Source: Rhabdothermincola sp037478855 (lineage in GTDB: Bacteria > Actinomycetota > Acidimicrobiia > Acidimicrobiales > Acidimicrobilacustridaceae). From it: DNA of 33,215 nt. Of this stretch, positions 22,539 through 30,174 are shown piece after piece; the stretch's first letter is position 1; every line of letters starts with the position of its first letter. Below the pieces are notes generated by a model. It did not search any database. It was not told where the DNA came from and saw nothing but the letters and a program-made list of their open reading frames with translations. Position numbers and translations under genes: made by a program. The stretch lies in assembly GCA_037478855.1 (NCBI GenBank), contig JBBFLY010000032.1, positions 1-33,215 on the forward strand. The letters are read 5' to 3'.

Positions 22539-24228
22539 GTGGGCTCCACTCACGGCGCACCGAGCCCGACCGGCGGGCGGGCACCCACCGGGACGGTCAT
22601 CAGTGAAGAGGAGCTCCGACGACTTGACGCGCACTGGCGAGCGGCCAGCTACCTCACGGTCGGCCAGATCTACCTGCGTGACAACCCCCTGCTCACCAAG
22701 CCGCTGATCCCTGACCACCTCAAACCCCGCCTGCTGGGCCACTGGGGAACCTCACCGGGGCTCAACATCGTCTACACGCACCTCAACCGGGTGATCCGCG
22801 AACGTGACGAGCACGTGCTCTTCATCACCGGGCCGGGGCATGGCGGGCCGGCCATCCTCGCCAACGTGTACCTGGAGGGCAGCTACTCCGAGATCTACCC
22901 CGACGTCTCACGCGATGCCGAGGGGATGCTGCGCCTCTTCCGGCAGTTCTCCACCCTGGGGGCGTGCCGAGCCACGTCAGCGCGGCCACGCCTGGTTCGA
23001 TCCACGAAGCTGGCGAGCTGGGCTATGCGCTCGTCCACGCGTTCGGCGCCGCCTTCGACAACCCCGGTCTCGTCGTCGCCTGCGTGATCGGCGACGGAGA
23101 GGCGGAGACCGCGCCCCTGGAAGGCTCGTGGAAGGGCGTCCGGTTCCTCAACCCCGTCCGCGACGGCGCGGTGCTCCCGATCCTCCACCTCAACGGCTAC
23201 AAGATCGCGAACCCGACCGTTCTCGGTCGCTCCAGCGACGAGGAGATCGCCCGTCTGCTCGAGGGCCACGGCTACGCGCCACGCTTCGTCGCCCGGGATG
23301 ACCCCGTCCGGGTCCACCACGACCTCGCAGCAGTGCCCGACCACTGCTTCGACGCGATCGCTGAGGTCTCCTCCTTGGCGCCGCTGCACAACCCGCCCGC
23401 CCTCGCGCTGATCCGGGAGCTGGCCGCTCTCGCTCCGGACCCGCCGGCGATCGCGTGCTTCGACACCTCCTTCCACGCCACCATGCCGGCCGGCGCCACG
23501 ACCTACGCGATCCCCGCGGCGTGGAGGGAGCGCCTCGGTATCCGACGCTACGGGTTCCATGGTCTGAGCCATGCCCATGCCGTCCGTCGGACCGCTGAGC
23601 TGCTGGCACGGCCCGTCGATCAGCTCCGGATCGTCAGCTGCCACCTCGGCGCGGGGCCTCGCTCGCGGCCGTGGACAGGGGTCGGTCTGTCGACACCTCC
23701 ATGGGCTTCACGCCTCTCGAAGGACTGGTCATGGCCACCCGGCCCGGCGACCTCGACTCGGGTGCCCTGCTCTGGCTGCAGCAGCAGACCGGCCAGGGGG
23801 CCACGGAGCTCGAGGAGGTCCTCAACCACCACTGCGGGCTGCTGGCTCTCGCCGGCACGGCTGACCTCCGGGTGATCCTGGAGCGTGCCCGATCCGGCGA
23901 TGCGCAGGCCTCGCTGACACGAGAGGTCTACCTCCACCGGCTGGTGAAGGGCATCGCGGCGATGCGCTCCGCGCTCCCTCGGCTCGACGCGCTGGTGTTC
24001 ACCGGCGGCGTGGGCGAGCATGCGAGCGAGATCCGCGCTGCGGCCTGTGCCCGGCTGGGCTTCCTCGGCATCCCCGATCGGCTCCATGACCACGGGGGCG
24101 GTGACGCACTGGTGAGCTCACCGGGGTCTGCGGTGGCTGTCGCGGTGGTCACCGCCCGGGAGGATCTCGAGATGGCGCGCCAGGCGCGCCCGCTCCTGGC
24201 ATCGGGGCCGTCTCCCAGCGCTCGGTGA
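22539..24228 (+). pseudogene. Broken phosphoketolase-acetate kinase chimera
   Basis: The first third of a phosphoketolase (LDAHWRAASYLTVGQIYL, LLGHWGTSPGLN, TGPGHGGPAILANVYLEG, GDGEAET, LHLNGYKIANPTVLGR) runs to about 23355 and is joined, in frame, to acetate kinase from SLAPLHNPPALALI onward (FDTSFHATMP, RRYGFHGLSH, VDTSMGFTPLEG, FTGGVGEHASEI). The rest of phosphoketolase (about 500 residues) and the first quarter of acetate kinase are missing, including the catalytic N-terminal Asn and Arg/His residues of the kinase. Two single-base losses in G runs break the frame: at 22958-22962 (five G, six needed for LGGVPSHV) and at 23653-23656 (four G, five needed for HLGAGAS). No reading of it restores a working enzyme. 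It lies between prcA and pafA and keeps a promoter-like box. Confidence 0.9.
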
Positions 24229-24291
24229 CCCGCCGACTCGCGACCGAGGGACGAGGGAGCTGGCGTGGACCCGATCGCGGGTGCAGGCCGG

Positions 24292-24297
24292 TACGGT
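24292..24297 (+). promoter_or_regulatory. Leaderless -10 box of pafA
   Basis: TACGGT is followed by seven nt and ATG 24305. It fixes the start over the in-frame upstream GTG at 24281 and gives pafA a promoter of its own downstream of the pseudogene. Confidence 0.5.
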
Positions 24298-24304
24298 GAG
24301 GTCG

Positions 24305-25663
24305 ATGGAGCGGCGCATCTTCGGGCTCGAGAACGAGTACGGGGTCACCTGCACCCTGCGTGGGCAGCGTCGGCTGAGCCCCGACGAGGTGGCCCGATAC
24401 CTGTTCCGGCGGGTCGTCTCCTGGGGTCGGTCGAGCAACGTCTTCCTGGCCAACGGTGCCCGGCTCTATCTCGACGTCGGATCCCACCCGGAGTACGCGA
24501 CCCCCGAGTGTGATTCGATCCACGACCTGGTGGTGCACGACAAGGCAGGGGAGCGGATCCTCGAGCAGCTGCTGGCCAGCGCCGAGCAGCGGTTGCGGGA
24601 AGAGGGCATCCGGGGCGTGATCTACCTCTTCAAGAACAACACGGACTCGGCGGGCAACAGCTACGGCTGCCACGAGAACTACCTGACCAGCCGGCGCGAC
24701 GACTTCAGTCACTATGCCGAGGTGCTGATCCCGTTCCTGGTGAGCCGCCAGATCTACGCCGGAGCGGGCAAGGTGCTGCAGACCGCGCGGGGCGCGATGT
24801 ACTGCATCAGTCAGCGAGCCGAGCACATCTGGGAGGGCGTGTCGAGCGCGACCACCCGGTCGCGCCCCATCATCAACACCCGCGACGAGCCGCACGCAGA
24901 CGCCGAGCGCTATCGGCGCCTCCACGTCATCGTGGGCGACTCCAACATGAGCGAGTACTCCACCTTCCTCAAGGTCGGGGCCTGCAGCATCATGCTGCGG
25001 ATGCTCGAGGAGCCGACGGTCGTGCTGCGGGACATGACCCTCGAGAACCCCATCCGAGCGATCCGTGAGATCAGTCACGACATCACCTGTCGGCGTCGGG
25101 TCCGTCTGGCCAACGGCCGGGAGGCCAGCGCGCTCGACATCCAGGGCGAGTACCTCTCGCGCGCCCTGAAGTTCGCGGAGCGTCGAGACCTGAACCCCTG
25201 GGAGCGGAAGGCGCTCGGCATGTGGGAGCACTGCCTCACCCAGCTCGAGAAGGACCCCCTCGGTCTGGATCGGGAGGTCGACTGGGTGATCAAGCACAAG
25301 CTGATCGAGTCCTATCGCGAGAAGCACGACCTCCCGCTGAACCATCCCCGCGTCGCGCTGCTCGACCTGCAGTACCACGACGTCAGTCGCGATCGTGGGC
25401 TGTTCTACAAGATGCAGGCGCGTGACCTCGTCGAACGGGTCTGTACGGACGAAGAGATCAACGCGGCGGTGGACACCCCGCCGCAGACCACACGGGCCCG
25501 CCTCCGGGGGGAGTTCATCCGTCGGGCGAAGGAGCGCAAGCGTGACTACACGGTCGACTGGGTCCATCTGAAGCTCAACGACCAAGCGCAGCGTACGGTG
25601 CTCTGCAAGGACCCGTTCAAGGCCCGGGACGAGCGGGTGGAGAAGCTGATCGCTTCGCTCTGA
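24305..25663 (+). CDS. pafA: Pup ligase PafA
   Basis: The only Pup-protein ligase of the pathway: it phosphorylates the C-terminal Glu of Pup and joins it to a target lysine. The 452-residue protein belongs to the glutamine-synthetase-like family of Dop but lacks the Dop loop. It begins MERRIFGLENEYGVTCTLRG with Glu9 and Glu11 as Mg/ATP ligands. The catalytic Asp57 lies in LYLDVGSHPEYATPECDS, and NNTDSAGNSYGCHENYLTSR and IINTRDEPHADAERYRRLH complete the active site. It is about 30% smaller in the N-terminal insert than Dop, as expected. The ATG is decided by the box at 24292. pafBC follows after 53 nt with a separate promoter. Confidence 0.97.
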   Translation: MERRIFGLENEYGVTCTLRGQRRLSPDEVARYLFRRVVSWGRSSNVFLANGARLYLDVGSHPEYATPECDSIHDLVVHDKAGERILEQLLASAEQRLREEGIRGVIYLFKNNTDSAGNSYGCHENYLTSRRDDFSHYAEVLIPFLVSRQIYAGAGKVLQTARGAMYCISQRAEHIWEGVSSATTRSRPIINTRDEPHADAERYRRLHVIVGDSNMSEYSTFLKVGACSIMLRMLEEPTVVLRDMTLENPIRAIREISHDITCRRRVRLANGREASALDIQGEYLSRALKFAERRDLNPWERKALGMWEHCLTQLEKDPLGLDREVDWVIKHKLIESYREKHDLPLNHPRVALLDLQYHDVSRDRGLFYKMQARDLVERVCTDEEINAAVDTPPQTTRARLRGEFIRRAKERKRDYTVDWVHLKLNDQAQRTVLCKDPFKARDERVEKLIASL

Positions 25664-25702
25664 GGTGGGGTCACCCTCGTCGGGGTGGCGGCTCGGCGTC
25701 GG

Positions 25703-25708
25703 TAGGAT
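25703..25708 (+). promoter_or_regulatory. Leaderless -10 box of pafBC
   Basis: TAGGAT is followed by eight nt and ATG 25717. No Shine-Dalgarno is seen. This gives the pafB-pafC pair its own transcription start, apart from pafA. Confidence 0.55.
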
Positions 25709-25716
25709 CGCCGCCG

Positions 25717-26646
25717 ATGGACAAGGTCGAGCGTCTCCTGAAGCTCACGGCGACCCTGCTGCACACCGCTCGGCCACTCACCGCGGAGGAGCTGCGGGAG
25801 CGGGTGCAGGGCTATCCGGAGCGCGACGACGCGTTCCATCGAGCCTTCGAGCGTGACAAGCAGGCCCTGCGGGACATGGGCATCCCGATCTCGGTCGAGC
25901 CCATCCCGTTCCGTGACCCCCCGGCGGAGGGCTACCGGATCCACCCCGGCGACTACCGTCTGCCGGACCCGGGCCTCGAGCCCGACGAGCTCGCGGCGCT
26001 GAACCTGGCCCTGTCTGCCGTTCGGGTGGAGGGCGTGGAGGGGGTGGAGGCGCTGTGGAAGCTGGGCGGACAGGTCGGCGGTGGTGCTGAGCATGTCGCG
26101 GAGCTCCCGAGCGAGCCCGCGCTCATCCCCCTCTTCGGCGCGGTCGTGGAGTGCCGGCCCGTCACCTTCGCCTACCGCAGCGGGGAGCGGGTGCGCACCC
26201 GCACGATCGACCCGTACCGGCTCGACTTCCAGCTCGGCCACTGGTACGTGCTGGGTCGGGACCACGCCCGTGACGAGCAGCGTCGCTTCCGGGTCGACCG
26301 GATCGTCGGGCCCGTCGACGTCGGAGACCCCGACTCCTTTGAGCGGTTGCCGCCCTCGGACGACGAGCTTGCCCGACCATGGGACTACGGCGACGAAGAT
26401 CTCGTCGAGGTGCGGCTGCTGGTCGACGCGGAGCAGGCGGGCTGGGCGCGCCGGTACCTCGGTCCTGATGTCGCGACCGAGGAGCGGGCGGACGGCAGCG
26501 TGGTGTTCACGGTCCCGGTGCGCAACTGGCCGCCGTTTCGTTCGTTCGTGCTCACCTTCCTCGATCACGCCGTGGTGCTCGGACCGCCGGCGTGTCGGGC
26601 CGCCATGGTCGAGTGGCTCCACCAGCTCGCTGACGTCGCGTCGTGA
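25717..26646 (+). CDS. pafB: WYL-domain transcription regulator PafB
   Basis: One half of the PafBC activator, which in mycobacteria turns on DNA-damage genes when single-stranded DNA is sensed; it does not take part in pupylation. The 309-residue protein has an N-terminal winged helix (MDKVERLLKLTATLLHTARPLTAEELRERV, then DKQALRDMGIPI, about 1-70). A WYL domain (about 145-215) contains the core FQLGHWYVLGRD and the basic FRVDRI strand, and a WCX-type C-terminal domain follows. The stop overlaps the start of pafC (GTGA at 26643-26646). The TAGGAT box before the ATG suggests a leaderless transcript. Confidence 0.93.
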   Translation: MDKVERLLKLTATLLHTARPLTAEELRERVQGYPERDDAFHRAFERDKQALRDMGIPISVEPIPFRDPPAEGYRIHPGDYRLPDPGLEPDELAALNLALSAVRVEGVEGVEALWKLGGQVGGGAEHVAELPSEPALIPLFGAVVECRPVTFAYRSGERVRTRTIDPYRLDFQLGHWYVLGRDHARDEQRRFRVDRIVGPVDVGDPDSFERLPPSDDELARPWDYGDEDLVEVRLLVDAEQAGWARRYLGPDVATEERADGSVVFTVPVRNWPPFRSFVLTFLDHAVVLGPPACRAAMVEWLHQLADVAS

Positions 26647-27593
26647 CCCGCCTCTCCGCCACCTCCCGCCTACGCCGGCTGCTCGCGCTGATCCCGTGGG
26701 TGATCGCCCAACGTGACGGCGCACCGGTGGAAGAGGTCTGTCGTCGGTTCGGACTCAGCCGCGACGCGCTGGAGCGGGAGCTGAACCTGCTGTGGATGGT
26801 CGGTGTGTACCCCTACACGCCGCATGAGCTGATCGACTGGGAGATCGACGCCGACGACCGCCTGCACATCTACCTCGCGGACTGGTTCAAGCGGCCGCTG
26901 CGCCTGACGCCGGATCAGGCCCTGGCGCTCGTGGTGACCGGCCGGAGCCTCGCATCGGTGCCCGGCGCCGACCCCGATGGCGCTCTCGCTCGAGGGATCG
27001 CGAAGGTGGCGTCCGTTCTGCAGATCGACCCTGCCACCGTGGAGGTCGACCTCGGGGAGGCCGAGGATACGACGCTCGAGCTGCTGCGCACCGCCGTGTC
27101 GGAACGACGGAAGGTTGAGCTGCGCTACTACAGCTACGGCCGTGACGTGCACACACGGCGGGTGGTCGACCCCTGGCGGCTTTTCGCTCGCAGCGGCCAG
27201 TGGTACCTGGAGGGGTATTGCGAGCAGTCCGGCGCGCGACGGACCTTCCGGGTCGACCGCATCGACGCCGCCGGGCTGCTCGATGAACCGATCGGGCAAC
27301 CGCCACCGGAAGACCCTGTGCCGTCCTTCGCCCCCGATCCGACCGCGCCGAGGGTGGTGCTGGAGCTGCGTCCCGGGGCGCGCTGGGTCATCGACGAGTA
27401 TCCGGTGGAGGAGTACGTCGAGCTCGGTGGCGGCGCCGTGCGGGTCAGGCTCGCAGTCACGGCCAGGGCCTGGTTCGAGCGTCTGCTCCTGCGGCTCGGG
27501 CCCGACGCACGGGTGGTCGAGGTGCCCGACGACCTCGCGGACGCGGGGGCGAAGGCCGCCCAGCGGATCCTCGCACGCTACGCGGAGAGTTGA
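26643..27593 (+). CDS. pafC: WYL-domain transcription regulator PafC
   Basis: Partner of PafB, 316 residues, same architecture: winged helix (SATSRLRRLLALIPWVIAQRDG and VEEVCRRFGLSRDALERELNLLWMVGV, about 5-60), WYL domain with FARSGQWYLEGYCEQ and FRVDRID (about 185-215), and a WCX-like C-terminal domain. The start GTG 26643 overlaps the pafB stop, so the two chains are made together, as suits a heterodimer; in some lineages they are a single fused protein. A 70-nt gap follows before the signal peptidase gene, which has its own promoter. Confidence 0.93.
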   Translation: MTRLSATSRLRRLLALIPWVIAQRDGAPVEEVCRRFGLSRDALERELNLLWMVGVYPYTPHELIDWEIDADDRLHIYLADWFKRPLRLTPDQALALVVTGRSLASVPGADPDGALARGIAKVASVLQIDPATVEVDLGEAEDTTLELLRTAVSERRKVELRYYSYGRDVHTRRVVDPWRLFARSGQWYLEGYCEQSGARRTFRVDRIDAAGLLDEPIGQPPPEDPVPSFAPDPTAPRVVLELRPGARWVIDEYPVEEYVELGGGAVRVRLAVTARAWFERLLLRLGPDARVVEVPDDLADAGAKAAQRILARYAES

Positions 27594-27621
27594 GCGCGCT
27601 CGGGCGGCACGTGCGGTCAGC

Positions 27622-27627
27622 TAGCCT
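27622..27627 (+). promoter_or_regulatory. Possible -10 box of lepB
   Basis: TAGCCT lies 36 nt before GTG 27664, so a leader of about 30 nt is implied if it is used. No obvious Shine-Dalgarno is visible in that leader. Confidence 0.35.
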
Positions 27628-27663
27628 CGCCGCACCCGTCCATCACCCACTTCGAGACCGCCG

Positions 27664-28329
27664 GTGACCAACTCCGACCACCCAGACCGGGCACCCTCTC
27701 GGCGCGACATCCCCCCGCCAACAGACACACCGAACTTCGACTTCCCGACCCGGGACGTGCTGGTCACCGAGCGCGAACCCTCAGCGGTGCGCGCCCTGCT
27801 CGAGTGGCTGGTGGTGATCGTCGGCGCGGTCGTCCTGGCGCTGGTGATCAAGACGTTCCTGTTCCAGGCCTTCTACATCCCCTCCGAGTCGATGGTGCCC
27901 ACCTTGGAGATCGGCGACCGGGTGCTCGTCAACAAGCTCAGCTACCGCCTCCACGACATCAACCGCGGCGACATCGTGGTCTTCGAACGCCCGCCAGCTG
28001 ATCAGAGCGGCCAGGAGATCGAGGATCTCATCAAGCGCGTGATCGGACTGCCCGGCGACCGGCTCGTGATCCGTGACGGCCAGATCTACCTGAACGGCCA
28101 GCTCCTCTCGGAGCCCTATCTGCCGAGCGGTACGAGGACCGAGAACGGACCCTACGAGAAGTGCACGGAGGACAGACCGTGCGTGATTCCGGAGGGCACC
28201 ATCTGGGTGATGGGTGACAACCGGGGCTCGTCCAGGGACAGTCGATGGTTCGGGCCCATCCGACAGGACGCCGTGGTGGGACGGGCGTTCTTCCGGATCT
28301 GGCCGTTCGGCCGGTTTGGGTCGCTCTGA
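27664..28329 (+). CDS. lepB: Signal peptidase I
   Basis: Membrane serine/lysine protease that cleaves signal peptides of exported proteins, 221 residues. A hydrophilic N-terminus (1-42) is followed by one transmembrane segment (WLVVIVGAVVLALVIKTFLF, about 48-67). The catalytic domain has IPSESMVPTL with Ser76, and LIKRVIGLPGD with Lys124 as general base. GDNRGSSRDSRWFGPI is the conserved box E. A Cys pair (KCTEDRPC) in the extracytoplasmic part could form a disulfide. GTG 27664 is used. Two genes later come the Tat translocase genes, which is consistent with an export neighbourhood, although LepB serves Sec and Tat alike. Confidence 0.95.
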   Translation: MTNSDHPDRAPSRRDIPPPTDTPNFDFPTRDVLVTEREPSAVRALLEWLVVIVGAVVLALVIKTFLFQAFYIPSESMVPTLEIGDRVLVNKLSYRLHDINRGDIVVFERPPADQSGQEIEDLIKRVIGLPGDRLVIRDGQIYLNGQLLSEPYLPSGTRTENGPYEKCTEDRPCVIPEGTIWVMGDNRGSSRDSRWFGPIRQDAVVGRAFFRIWPFGRFGSL

Positions 28330-28348
28330 TCACTCACGCTCTGACCGC

Positions 28349-29062
28349 TCACGCGGCGCGGGCGAGCGCGCTGACCATGCGGTCCACGTGGTCGCTGTAG
28401 ACCGCGTCGATGCCCGCGTCGAGCATCTCGTCGAGGATCCGTTCGTGCTGGCAGTCCCAGGCGAGCGCGAGCAGTCCGAAACGGTGGAACAACGCCACGG
28501 AGCCGCCGGTCCAGTCGGTGTGGTGGAGGTTCACGGCGTCGATGCCCGCCGCCTTCAGGGTGGCGGCGCGCCGCTCGGGACCTTCGGGCATGCGGCTGGC
28601 TCTCGTGGAGTCCACGAGCTTCACGACAGGGGAGAGCTCACGCCAGCCGGCCACGACGCGCCAGTCGTGATGGCAGAGCCAGAGCCGCTCCTCCGCGGTC
28701 GCGCTGACCGAGCGGGCGGTGGCGATCACCACCGGGGCGGCAGCCGGGTCCTTCACGTCGAGGGAGAGCTCGAAGCCGTCGCCGCACTCCTCGTAGAGCT
28801 CCCGCAACGACGGGATGTGGCTGGGCAGGGCGTGTCGCTGCAGGTTCCGGATCCGCTCGCGGCGCAGACGGCCGATGACCCCGTCATGGTCGAGCACCGC
28901 GTCGCCGTCCGCGGTGAGCCAGACGTCGCTCTCGATCCCGGTCGCGCCGAGGCGAAGCGCCAGACGGAAGGCCTCCAGGGTGTTCTCTGGTGCGTGCGCG
29001 CGGGCTCCGCGATGGGCGAACCCGATCGGTGGTCGGCGCAACGAGGGAAGTCGGGTCGGCAC
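28349..29062 (-). CDS. Glycerophosphodiester phosphodiesterase family protein
   Basis: Ca/Mg-dependent TIM-barrel enzyme family that splits glycerophosphodiesters into glycerol 3-phosphate and an alcohol. From GTG 29062 it has 237 residues. The signature is clear: IGFAHRGARAHAPENTLEAF with His17-Arg18 and Glu26, GIESDVWLTADGDAVLDHD with Glu44, Asp46 and His59, and LSLDVKDP near 105-112 for the later Glu/Lys pair region. No signal peptide, so cytoplasmic. The start is uncertain: TTG 29098 is in frame, but GAGGAT six nt before GTG 29062 resembles the leaderless boxes of the window. It converges with lepB, 19 nt between stop codons, and is divergent from the zinc-ribbon gene. Confidence 0.87.
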   Translation of the reverse strand: MPTRLPSLRRPPIGFAHRGARAHAPENTLEAFRLALRLGATGIESDVWLTADGDAVLDHDGVIGRLRRERIRNLQRHALPSHIPSLRELYEECGDGFELSLDVKDPAAAPVVIATARSVSATAEERLWLCHHDWRVVAGWRELSPVVKLVDSTRASRMPEGPERRAATLKAAGIDAVNLHHTDWTGGSVALFHRFGLLALAWDCQHERILDEMLDAGIDAVYSDHVDRMVSALARAA

Positions 29063-29127
29063 GCGGTCATCCTCGCCCGGTGGCCGGCAGCCTGCCAACC
29101 GTCACCCTCGGTGGCGGAGCGCGCGAA

Positions 29128-29145
29128 ATGGGTCGAACGACCCAT
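29128..29145. repeat. Perfect inverted repeat in a divergent intergenic region
   Basis: ATGGGTCG-aa-CGACCCAT, two eight-base arms around two nt. It lies between the divergent GDPD-family gene (start 29062 or 29098) and the zinc-ribbon gene (29216). The arm length and position suit a dimeric regulator site; a transcript hairpin is also possible. Confidence 0.55.
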
Positions 29146-29215
29146 CGTCGGACGCTCAAGGCGGACAGGACGGTTGCCGATGCCTCGGGCAAGCGTGAGA
29201 GGAGGGGCCTCGAAG

Positions 29216-29551
29216 ATGGCAACGATTCGCGCCAGCTGCAGCGAGTGTGGTGACGTCGAGCTGACCACGCGTGACGTGCACGTTCGGGTCTGCACCGCCG
29301 ACAACCGCGGCACGTACCTCTTCCGGTGCCCGATCTGCGCGATGACGGTTGTGAAGCCGGCCGAGGCGCGCACCATCGATCTGCTCGTCGCCTCGGGTGT
29401 CTCCTACGAGACCTGGGAGCTGCCGCTCGAGCTGAGCGAGCCGCGGGGCACGGGACAACCGATCACCCACGACGATCTCATCGACTTCCACCGGCTGCTC
29501 GCCGACGACGAGCAGCTCTGGGAGGCGCTCTCGGCACTCGACGAGCGCTGA
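29216..29551 (+). CDS. Putative zinc-ribbon protein, unknown
   Basis: A 111-residue soluble protein with a likely zinc site: Cys8-Ser-Glu-Cys11 and Cys38-Pro-Ile-Cys41, plus Cys26 between them. The ribbon (MATIRASCSECGDVEL...YLFRCPICAMTVVKPA) is followed by a helical half ending in DDLIDFHRLLADDEQLWEALSALDE, a pattern also seen in small actinobacterial proteins of unknown role. GAGAGGAGGGG about 10 nt upstream supports ATG 29216; ATG 29179, 12 codons earlier, is an alternative. It has no clear partner: the upstream gene is divergent and the downstream one has its own promoter. I do not recognise a named family. Confidence 0.75.
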   Translation: MATIRASCSECGDVELTTRDVHVRVCTADNRGTYLFRCPICAMTVVKPAEARTIDLLVASGVSYETWELPLELSEPRGTGQPITHDDLIDFHRLLADDEQLWEALSALDER

Positions 29552-29598
29552 GCCTCGGCGCCGACGGCCTGGTGGGCGGGTGCCGTCCGCCAGCCCCG

Positions 29599-29604
29599 TA
29601 GGAT
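29599..29604 (+). promoter_or_regulatory. Leaderless -10 box of the 74-residue gene
   Basis: TAGGAT is followed by six nt and ATG 29611. The same hexamer precedes pafB. Confidence 0.5.
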
Positions 29605-29610
29605 GCGCGG

Positions 29611-29835
29611 ATGCACCCGTGGTGGGTCCTGCCCGCAGGAACGCTGTTCGCGGCCGCGATCGCGACGTGGGTGCTCGCGGTTCGGGTCGCTCGTGAGGTC
29701 CGCGAGCTGGGGCAGCTCCTGCAGACCGTGAGCGAGGCGTCGGCGCGCCGCCGGGAGCTCACCCTGGAGACGGAGCGGGCCCGACGCCTCGCCCGTGTGG
29801 TCACCGCCTCCTTGGAGGACATCGCTCCTCGGTAG
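29611..29835 (+). CDS. Small membrane-anchored coiled-coil protein, unknown
   Basis: A 74-residue protein with one N-terminal transmembrane segment (WWVLPAGTLFAAAIATWVLAV, about 4-24) and a charged helical remainder (REVRELGQLLQTVSEASARRRELTLETERARRLARVV) likely to be a coiled coil facing the cytoplasm. The layout resembles a TatA-type or YtxH-type anchor, but there is no conserved motif to name it. Its TAG stop is at the same time the first three bases of the TatA/B -10 box. It directly precedes tatA/B, nine nt apart. Confidence 0.7.
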   Translation: MHPWWVLPAGTLFAAAIATWVLAVRVAREVRELGQLLQTVSEASARRRELTLETERARRLARVVTASLEDIAPR

Positions 29836-29838
29836 ACT
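29833..29838 (+). promoter_or_regulatory. Leaderless -10 box of tatA/B, overlapping a stop codon
   Basis: TAGACT is followed by six nt (caacac) and ATG 29845. The TAG at 29833-29835 is also the stop codon of the previous gene. Confidence 0.5.
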
Positions 29839-29844
29839 CAACAC

Positions 29845-30159
29845 ATGTTCAACGTCGGAGGGGGCGAGGTGCTCGTCATCCTCCTGATCGCGCTCGTCGT
29901 GCTCGGTCCGGAGAAGCTTCCCGAGTACACGCGCAAGGCGGCGCGGGTGATGGGCGAGCTGCGCCGGCTCTCGCAGGGCTTCCAGAACGAGATGCGCCAG
30001 GCCATGGAGCTGGATCCCGAACCGCTCGTCCGACCCTCGACCCCGACCGGACCCCGGCTGGTCGAGCCTCCCCACAACCCGGTCGAGAGCGGGGCGGGGG
30101 GCGGGATGTCCGCCGACGGCGAACCGGATGCGTCCACGGGTGACCCGAGCGCTGCGTAG
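29845..30159 (+). CDS. tatA/B: Sec-independent (Tat) translocase TatA/TatB family subunit
   Basis: Single-span component of the twin-arginine translocase, 104 residues. It begins MFNVGGGEVLVILLIALVVLGPEKLPEY, a short periplasmic start, one membrane helix (about 8-22) and the hinge into an amphipathic helix (TRKAARVMGELRRLSQGFQNEMRQAME). The Glu at position 8 and LGPEKLP are more like TatB than TatA. The tail is Pro/Gly-rich and disordered. In mycobacteria the gene at this site, next to tatC, is named tatA, so I give only the family. No second TatA/B gene is in the window. The start is set by the TAGACT box. Confidence 0.92.
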   Translation: MFNVGGGEVLVILLIALVVLGPEKLPEYTRKAARVMGELRRLSQGFQNEMRQAMELDPEPLVRPSTPTGPRLVEPPHNPVESGAGGGMSADGEPDASTGDPSAA

Positions 30160-30174
30160 CGGGGGTCGGTGACC

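Noticed and set aside
22958..23656. Programmed frameshifting in the chimera
   Set aside because: Even with both frames restored the protein lacks most of phosphoketolase and the catalytic N-terminus of acetate kinase, so a regulated frameshift would make no working product.
24149..25585. Minus-strand open frame opposite pafA
   Set aside because: It mirrors a highly conserved gene and has no recognisable domain.
28214..29215. Upstream extension of the zinc-ribbon frame through the GDPD region
   Set aside because: It is antisense to a gene with a clear GDPD signature. A ribosome binding site marks the start at 29216.
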